This document shows, in pieces, positions 57,377 to 64,000 of a DNA stretch of 64,000 bases (position 1 is its first letter; each line of letters begins with the position of its first letter). Made by a program: the position numbers and the translations under genes. The DNA is taken from assembly GCF_021134715.1 (NCBI RefSeq), contig NC_060028.1:6842501-6906500 (forward strand), in the 5' to 3' direction. Source of the stretch: Daphnia pulex (lineage: Eukaryota; Arthropoda; Branchiopoda; Diplostraca; Daphniidae). The notes beneath the pieces are model-generated. The model did not search any database and was not told where the DNA came from. It worked only from the letters and a program-made list of their open reading frames with translations.

Positions 57377-58212
57377 ATGTCACAATTGATAAAGCTATCG
57401 GCTATTTTTCGGCAATGGCCATCATTCCTGATTCGTGCTGAACGTTGCGAAGCCAAAAGTGCAGTTAAAAATCTAACCAACACGTCGAAATTTTCTACAA
57501 AACATGCTTGGGAAATTGATACAAATGTGGGCAGAGATGTAGTTCTATATGCCCACCATAATCCCCGGTTTCATAGGTTACTCAACCTCTTTGCACTGAC
57601 ACAGCTTGGATTCTGGTTCTACCTTGCAGAGTTCTCTGTGTCCACATTAAGAAATGTTCCAGTCCCTAAGGAAGAATCTTCCAATTCAAATCTACCATGG
57701 TACCGTTCAATAAATTTAGGAGAGAACAAATACAGAAGAGGCATAACAGCTATGTGTGTGGCTCTTGGTATGTAACTTACATATTATTTCTGTTAATCAC
57801 TTGAATCATATATTTTGTTTACAGGAGTTCTAATTCTGGGAGGTAGCTGGATGTTTTCCTTAAAATCTGTCAAAAATATTATATTGAGGAAGGGAGGCAA
57901 TAATGTAACAATCATTACTTATGCTCCATTCAATAAAATGAGATATGTGGAGGCGCCGCTCAAAACGTAAGATAGTTCAAGAGTAATGAAAATGCCTTTT
58001 AAAAAATTCCAAAATGAAAAAAAGATAAAATATGCAAATAAATTACTTTAATCTAGATGAGTGCAGCGCAGTCGCGAAGCCGAGCAACCGTCTCGTTACC
58101 GCTGAAAGTCAAAGGCAATATGGGCTATTTCGTGATCGACATGAAGGGGGAATTTAAAAACATCCCCCTTTTTGACGCTACAGTAGGACTGAAACGTATA
58201 TTAAGTAAGTGA
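57377..58212 (+). CDS. TMEM223: TMEM223 orthologue (mitochondrial inner-membrane protein)
   Basis: Three exons: 57377-57767, 57825-57966, 58062-58212, with GT/AG borders and matching phases, giving 227 residues (human about 200). Residues 1-45 are basic and could be a mitochondrial presequence. The core starts with DVVLYAHHNPRFHRLLNLFA. Two membrane segments follow (about residues 67-88 and 122-142, the latter MCVALGVLILGGSWMFSLKS). The C-terminal domain reads NVTIITYAPFNKMRYVEAPL and SLPLKVKGNMGYFVIDMKGE, all as in TMEM223. TMEM223 helps assemble cytochrome c oxidase through COX1 translation regulation (known for the human protein). The exon 3 acceptor at GATGAG/T keeps the frame. AATAAA is at 58263-58268. 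It is convergent with the bHLH gene downstream. Confidence 0.9.
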
Positions 58213-58641
58213 TTAAAACCGCATCACTCCCTCTCCTGTGTTGTTATAGTCGCCACCAGAGTAATAAACAACAGCCTCCTTCTCCACCGCAAGAGTCGCC
58301 GGATACATTTTTTTTTTTATGCAAATGCATCCGTGATCGTTTGCATTGATCAACTGACTTTTCCGTCCCCATGACAATGTTTGTCGCCTCCCTACCAGTT
58401 TCACTCCCCTCTTGTGAGTAAGCTCCACCGTAACATCATTAAGCTTCCTCAAAATCCAGTCGACGATACCATCTGCGGTCGGTTGGTTGCGGGGGTAATG
58501 GTAATTGGCGGAAAATCGCAATCGATACATTCTTTTGTATTTGAAGTCACGACACCCAACCTTGCATTGTTGAATCTTACACGGCGCTGTATATTTACAG
58601 AGACGAAAAAAAAGGTAATTTAGCAGAGCCTAGCGGTTGAT

Positions 58642-59103
58642 CTAGACGTCGAGGACGTGGTTGAGATATCCAATGTAACAGATTGCCAACCGGAGGATCT
58701 CGATCTTGGAGAGTTTCTTGTCCGGTGGAAGAGTGGGAAGTAATTTTCTTAGATCTGCGAAAGCTGAATTGAAGGCCTCTACGCGAACACGCTCCCGAGA
58801 TGCGTGAGCTGAACGATATTTAGGTGTAGCCCTCCGTCGGCGTCTTCGCTCTTCTCGACTTAGCGTCACTCCACCTGTCGCCCTTAGACCCCTGTGTTTG
58901 ATAAGTAATTGATTAAGAAAAACATTTTGTTCATTGCACTTTGGTAAGAGGCAATGTTACTTCTTTTTTAATGGTTTTTCGTCTTGATGGAATTGAACGT
59001 AAGTATTGGATGGCGGGATAGAAGATGACGTCACGGTGTTAGTCTGCAACTGGACTTGAAGCCCTGGGTCCGGCCCCAGATGATGGTGAGACATGTAGCT
59101 CAT
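58642..59103 (-). CDS. NHLH: NHLH-type bHLH transcription factor (HEN/HLH4C family)
   Basis: Two exons on the minus strand: 59103-58961 and 58891-58642, joined in phase, giving 130 residues, close to the 133-135 of vertebrate NHLH1/2. Residues 1-47 are a short leader ([14 protein letters not shown]). Residues from about 55 read [20 protein letters not shown], then [20 protein letters not shown] (basic region and helix 1), [20 protein letters not shown] (loop and helix 2) and [11 protein letters not shown] at the C-terminus. The end immediately after helix 2 is a hallmark of this family. It binds E-boxes as a dimer and acts in neuronal differentiation (family knowledge). The frame is intact. 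Tail-to-tail with TMEM223. Confidence 0.92.
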
Positions 59104-60763
59104 GCTTTTTAGTCACCCTTATCCGTATGTCCAGGGCTTTAATGTAAATAAAGAGAGTGTTAGCCCGTTTATTCCAGTCACCCGGTTCCTATTCCCTAAT
59201 GAGCCGTATAGAAAGAGAATAATTGATATTCTATTCGGAGGGGTTCAATCAAGCACATTGACATTAACTAACTCCATCTCATCCATTCGTTGGTGTTGTT
59301 ACTCTTTAAATAAGTTGGGACAAACAATCCATCAGGCGACTCGACTATAGAACAAACACACAATCCATCGTTTTAGTTTGAGGTAGACTTTTTGGCATGT
59401 TTGCTCAAATCCCCTCCCCCAATAAAAAAAGAGTACGCATTCCAGTGTTCAGGCTACTTATTTGAGAAGTTTGAATCGAGAATTTCCATGCCGTTAGATA
59501 TTAGCTGTTGTAACATTCATTCTCTTTGACACGATTTTAAAAAGTCCGGTACTTTTCAGTTACGCAATAGAAAACTTTGTAACGCATACTTTTCTTTTTC
59601 CGGCGCCGTATGGTTTCGTAAGTATTATCGATTAAGTCACGGTAGTTGCCTTTGTTGGCGGATTCTTATTATACAATCAATTTCTGAAAATAACAACATC
59701 AGAACAGACTGAACGAAAGGGGTGATTGTGCGTCGAGCAACGGAGTGTATAGGAGTGCTCCACTGGGAAATAACACTGACACGGCTGGGTAACACCCCTT
59801 GATATTATTTCCCCTTTATTCCCACCCCCTTCTACTATCAGTCCCTCCCAACACCCATTACGTTTTTACAGGCCCTATCACTCTTGTTCTTTTTTTTTTC
59901 TTTCTTTTTTCGATTTTTATGTAACACATTCAACACTCTGCAAGGGTTTCCCGTCATGTCGGAATCCATCGCGAAATTATAGCAAAAATCTAGTAAAATT
60001 GTACTCAATGGAAAGCGGAAAATATCCCGAGCGAAAAATTGCGCTTCTAAATTCTAGACCTTCCGTTTAGAAAAAAAAACTCACTAAAATTAGAAAAGAT
60101 CTAACAAAAATAAATTTTTATCGAATAGTACCTTTTTTCCACAAAACTGTTTGAAACTTGGATGATGGGGACCTGGAAACGTCTTTGATGATCAGAAGTT
60201 GAAAGAATTTTGGGTCTACTTCACGCGATACACGCAGATAGATATCTAGATCATCACGTATCAGTCAAGGGCAAAAGAAGCGAACCAATCCGGGTAGGTT
60301 AGAACAGAAAATCCGTGGCCGGTTCACCAATCACCGCGAGAGATATCAGTGCGAGGGAGGAAAAGATCCAGCATCTTCCGCGCATGACAATTTGAGACCA
60401 CGTTGTATTTGTTTTTCTTCCCGTTCGAGAACACGGATAGGCCAACAAAATGCGTTTTAAGTTAAAAAAAAAAACGAAAATGGAGAGGCAACAAGATAGA
60501 ATCATTGAGCTAAAATAGTGGAATTGCGAGAAAACACCGAGAAAAAGTTACGAATAATCCAAAAAGGACGAAACATTGTGCACGGAAGTTTTTGATATCG
60601 AATTTAAATTTAAAAAAAAAAAAAGTGTACGTATTCAAATATAGAGAGTTGGACAAGAGAGGACAATACAAATAAAAATGGAGTGGCAGTGATGACAATG
60701 TATACTCGGGGATCGACTAGAAATGTTGAGGGGGTGATTTCCTCCACTACAATTGGGATATTT
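59104..60763. other. Upstream region of the bHLH gene and 3' region of the next gene
   Basis: No coding feature supported. The first part is the 5' flank of the NHLH gene and probably holds its promoter. T- and C-rich tracts lie at 59760-59920. The last part (60300-60763) is likely the 3' untranslated region of the minus-strand gene. Confidence 0.45.
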
Positions 60764-63453
60764 TTACGACCTCCATTGCCGGCAATTCTTTTCGTTCAAT
60801 AACGCCGTCAATGTCTTCGGACGTCGACGTTGGGTTTGCGTGTGGGCGCCGTAGGACAATCGGTAGGTTGAGTCCAGTCGTTTGAAATCGGGATAATCGA
60901 CAATCGGTTCATTCCCGATGCCGGCAGACAGCGGAGGAGCCAGAGTGCCGCGGATATGACGTGCGTGCGAGCTCAATGGGGCCGGTTTGGGAGCCCGGTA
61001 GCTTTGTCTCCGCTGGATTACCTTCTCCAATTCCGTCTGGCTTTTGACGCAAGGATTTCCCGCTTTCATGGCCTGCTTGTATGGTGTTTTCCCGTGGGTC
61101 TTGACTCGGCTGGCCTTGTTATTTGTTGGCGGTGGCGAATGACAAGCCAAACAAGGTCGGGAGCGGCTGCGATGGAGTTGACCCGAAGCGGCCAACTCTC
61201 TTTCCTCGTTGTCATATTCTTCTTCTTCTTCCTCTTCTATTTCCGCTCGATCGTGCACATCTCCAATACCGGAATCGTGATCGCACTGGTGATGCTGAGA
61301 CGGTTGGTGATGGTGGACGTGCTGGGGTTCTCGAGTCCGGTAATGGGCCGAAGTGGTGGACTCCATGTGCTGTGGCGGATATTCGTTCAAGGGAAACGTA
61401 GCCGGCTGGACCCTTTGTTTAGGCTCGATCAGAAGTGGTTTGGAAGTTATAGACTGGAGGACAGGAGATCGCCGTTGAAGTGGATATTCGGGCAACATGA
61501 CCGGATCGTCATGGTTGTTTGTGTTGTCGAAAGCGGAAGTCGAAACAAGGAAGTGATTTTTGGGTGGATTTGCGGAAGAAACTGCGGATCTGTACGTGGT
61601 CTTGATGGGTTCTTCAAGGCCAGCCAGCGCCACCTTATTAGTCTCTCTCGCCCAGCGCGGACTATTGTATCCCGATTCGGGATCGGATGCGAATTCGGTC
61701 CGGTTTCGGGAGTCTACGGCCGTCTCGGCGTTCTCCAGAGGACACTGGCGACTTCTGACCGAAGCCAAACTGTCCTTAGATCGAGCACTTCCATTGCCTG
61801 AATCGGATGAAGGCGGAGGTCTTTGAGCTTGCTGAGCCACCACCGGATTGTTGGCAGGTTGGCGTCTCATATCGGGTCGACCGGCCCGATAGTTGATCGG
61901 AGGCTCGTACAGCCATTCAAGGGTCTTTTCTACTGGTTTGGCATTAGCGGCTGCCAGCTCAGCCATCTTCTTTCTCGTTCGGGCGCTGGATGGCGGACTG
62001 TTCACATCCCATTTGATGGCCAATTCCATGACATTTGGATGGTGATCCAAAACCGATTCACCCTCTGGGAGCAAACGGACAACCGTCCGTTTGGTGCAAG
62101 AGGTTGGTCCCTTGGCTTTGGTCGTCTCTACAGTCATGGCCGACGCTTCCGGACCTTTCCAGTTGCGCGGAATGAGCACATCCCTTGACTCCAGCATCAA
62201 ATCCGGCAGTGGTCGGTGGTTTTTCTGCCGGGCGGCCAGCACGATGGCCGCCTTTCGCGGATTATCCGGAAGCATTGATGACGGAAGGCTTAGCGGTTTC
62301 AAAACTTGCAGATGATTTTGGTCACCTCCACTCGTCACGTCGTTTTCTCCGCTCTCCTCATCTTCTTCGCGTAGCTCCTGCTCGATCCCGACTAGCGGCT
62401 GGATTTTTCGGGACGATGTCGCTTCGTTAATGGCACCCGTTGACTGGTTGGCCGGCTGGTTACCTTTAATGCTTACCCTGATTGGTTTGGTCGTATTTAC
62501 TGCCGATCCAGCGATGAAAAGCTGATTGGATTTCGGCAGGGGTGCGCTCTACCAAAATCAGAAATATGTAATTTCTTAATTAATTACCTTTTTTCATCTC
62601 ATTATCTTAATTTTACCTGGAATCTTAGATGGTGGTTGTTGTTCTTCCGACCGCTGGATGGGTGGCCATTGGCTATAAAGTGTCCGCTATCATCAGCAAC
62701 CGTCCGCGTACCGCCCAGCCGAATCCGCGGCCGTTCTTGAAAATTTTTCGGAATTTGCCAATTGCCCAGTCGCTGCGGTGCGTAGGCATCTTCAAACTAC
62801 ACGTAGATGTAAGGACATTTTTTTTTTTAAGTTTTCTTCTTCACAGTAATAAATAAAAGGGGGTATCTCTTTTTGCACGAGAATGGATTTCGGAAACGTC
62901 TGGTCGGCACGACTGTAACGGTCACAAAGTTCTAGGACCCGGATACCGGCACCTGCGACTCGCTTTTTTAGCTGACAAATTCAATCGAGATATCCCATCT
63001 GTCTCTCTGCTATCCGGCTAGGAGGGGAGAGAAAAGGAGTACAAGACGAAGAAAAATGTGCCCCATGAGACGCGATGGATTTTCCATCCACCCATCGTAA
63101 CTACAACAAAAAGGCGGGAATCGAGTGAGACAAAAAAAATATACTGTTATCCACTTAATCCCTTCAATCGCTCGCATAAATGCCCCGAGAAATTACTCAA
63201 ACTGGTCGAACGAGGGACACTTCTACCTACTGGATATCCTTACTAAAAGTAATAGCTATAATCAACTACGGTCGTCGCGTGGGCTGCTGCTTGCTACCGT
63301 TGAAGCTTTCTACAACTTGCCTAAAACCTAGAAATTTGTTTTAAGTTACTCGAATAGTGAAAAGTAAATTTTTACCTGATTCGCACTGAAGTGCAGCGAC
63401 ATGAGCGTTTCTCCGGCTGGCCGAATGTGAATTAAAACACCAAATGCATACAA
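60764..63453 (-). CDS. Large disordered protein, 3' exons of an unrecognised gene
   Basis: Exons on the minus strand: 63453-63376 (reading ...RPAGETLMSLHFSANQ; an ATG is at 63402), 62796-62617 (FEDAYAPQRLGNWQIPKNFQ ... HHLRFQ) and 62548-60764, all phase 0 with GT/AG borders. The last exon alone is 594 residues. It has short conserved-looking blocks (MLPDNPRKAAIVLAARQKNH, MELAIKWDVNSPPSSARTRK, EWLYEPPINYRAGRPDMRRQ), a His/Gln stretch (PQHVHHHQPSQHHQCDHD), an acidic run of Glu and a basic C-terminal tail. There are no catalytic motifs, signal peptide or membrane segments. Composition suggests a scaffold or cytoskeleton-associated protein. The upstream exon at 63376 may itself have an acceptor (CACACTAG), so the true start may lie further right or outside the window. 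Confidence 0.75.
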
Positions 63454-63846
63454 CTAGTGTGCGGTGAAGAACAACTTCGATCTATTGGACCCATCAAGCG
63501 TTCCGTTGTCATGGAGACATAAAGCAGGCGGTAAATGGGGGGGGGGGAGGGTTGAACGTATGAACAAGACAGACGGTTTTTTGTGTAGAGGGTGGAATAT
63601 GTATATGTATATATATATATCTAAGGTAGGGGGAAGAGCTGGGATTTTATTTTACAATTGCATGCCTATGCAACGCAGTTAGTTGAATCGATAAAATTAA
63701 TCAATGCATATGACCCATCGCGTAACAAAACGCCACTGGATTGTATTCTTTTTCCGTGGCTCTTTCATGGAGTACAGTACATTCATAAATTCGTTCATTT
63801 TGTTTTTCTCGAATATTTTTTTTGCAATAAAAATCTGAAATAAAGA

Positions 63847-63930
63847 TTATGTTGCTCTACTTTTGTCGTTATACACGATGATACCTTTCTGGATAAGATC
63901 TGGAATTTCTACCGCCAACCAGGGTCCCAA
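63847..63930 (-). CDS. Possible terminal exon of a minus-strand gene
   Basis: After a good acceptor (TATCTTGTTACAG, ending 63931) the minus strand reads LGPWLAVEIPDLIQKG and IIVYNDKSRAT to a TAA at 63847. The composition is protein-like and the splice site is strong. The gene body would be to the right, outside the window. No family recognised. Confidence 0.4.
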   Translation of the reverse strand: MGPWLAVEIPDLIQKGIIVYNDKSRAT

Positions 63931-64000
63931 CTGTAACAAGATAAGAACACATTAGAATGTTAAACAATATAGCTTTTTAACTGGAATTTTAAATTTCTAA

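Noticed and set aside
58213-58530. 105-codon minus-strand frame downstream of the bHLH gene
   Set aside because: Lies in the convergent 3' region between TMEM223 and NHLH; no motif and no splice link.
60956-62430. Long plus-strand open frames (up to 281 codons)
   Set aside because: They are antisense shadows of the GC-richer 594-codon minus-strand exon, which has matching splice borders and better composition.

Overview
This is a eukaryotic nuclear window: short introns of about 55-110 bp with clean GT/AG borders, AATAAA polyadenylation signals, many degraded transposable elements, and a few conserved animal genes at the right edge. A small-intron arthropod, possibly a Daphnia-like crustacean, fits best, but the species is an inference. 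About 57 kb of the window is repeat-rich accessory DNA; the ordinary gene neighbourhood is the last 7 kb.

Left part (1-35 kb): two diverged copies of a WD40-type pseudogene (about 190-2030 and 30085-31910), an unrecognised decayed multi-exon gene (2863-3955), MULE transposase fragments, a Rho-kinase-like coiled-coil scrap, pieces of a non-LTR retrotransposon, MITEs, and a 1983-bp foldback element (17745-19727) with 806-bp arms and a 9-bp target duplication. At 21.5-23.3 kb lies a five-exon DUF4806-type gene carrying a frameshift and a stop. It is divergent from an acidic ORF at 24.86-25.24 kb and looks like a decayed relative of the intact transposon described next.

Middle part (35.2-47.1 kb): the most striking region. 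Degraded bacterial genes (E2 acyltransferase, ankyrin protein, truB, lolD, start of holA) mark an old insertion of Bacteroidota DNA, most likely from a Cardinium/Amoebophilus-like endosymbiont. It is split by a 7.38-kb eukaryotic DNA transposon (38935-46314) flanked by a TTAT duplication. That transposon carries two divergently transcribed, apparently intact spliced genes: a 557-aa DUF4806-type protein (minus, 7 exons) and a 911-aa tnp2-like transposase (plus, 5 exons).

Right part (47-64 kb): gag and BEN-like scraps, an 89-bp-arm inverted repeat, and a pair of about 590-bp MITEs with 7-bp target duplications. One MITE is nested in a 99-bp mariner-type MITE; the other has an empty-site paralogue within this window. 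Then come intact TMEM223 (plus, 3 exons) and an NHLH-type bHLH gene (minus, 2 exons), tail to tail, a long disordered-protein gene on the minus strand (60764-63453), and a possible terminal exon at 63847-63930.

All gene models were read by eye from the sequence; no database search was run.
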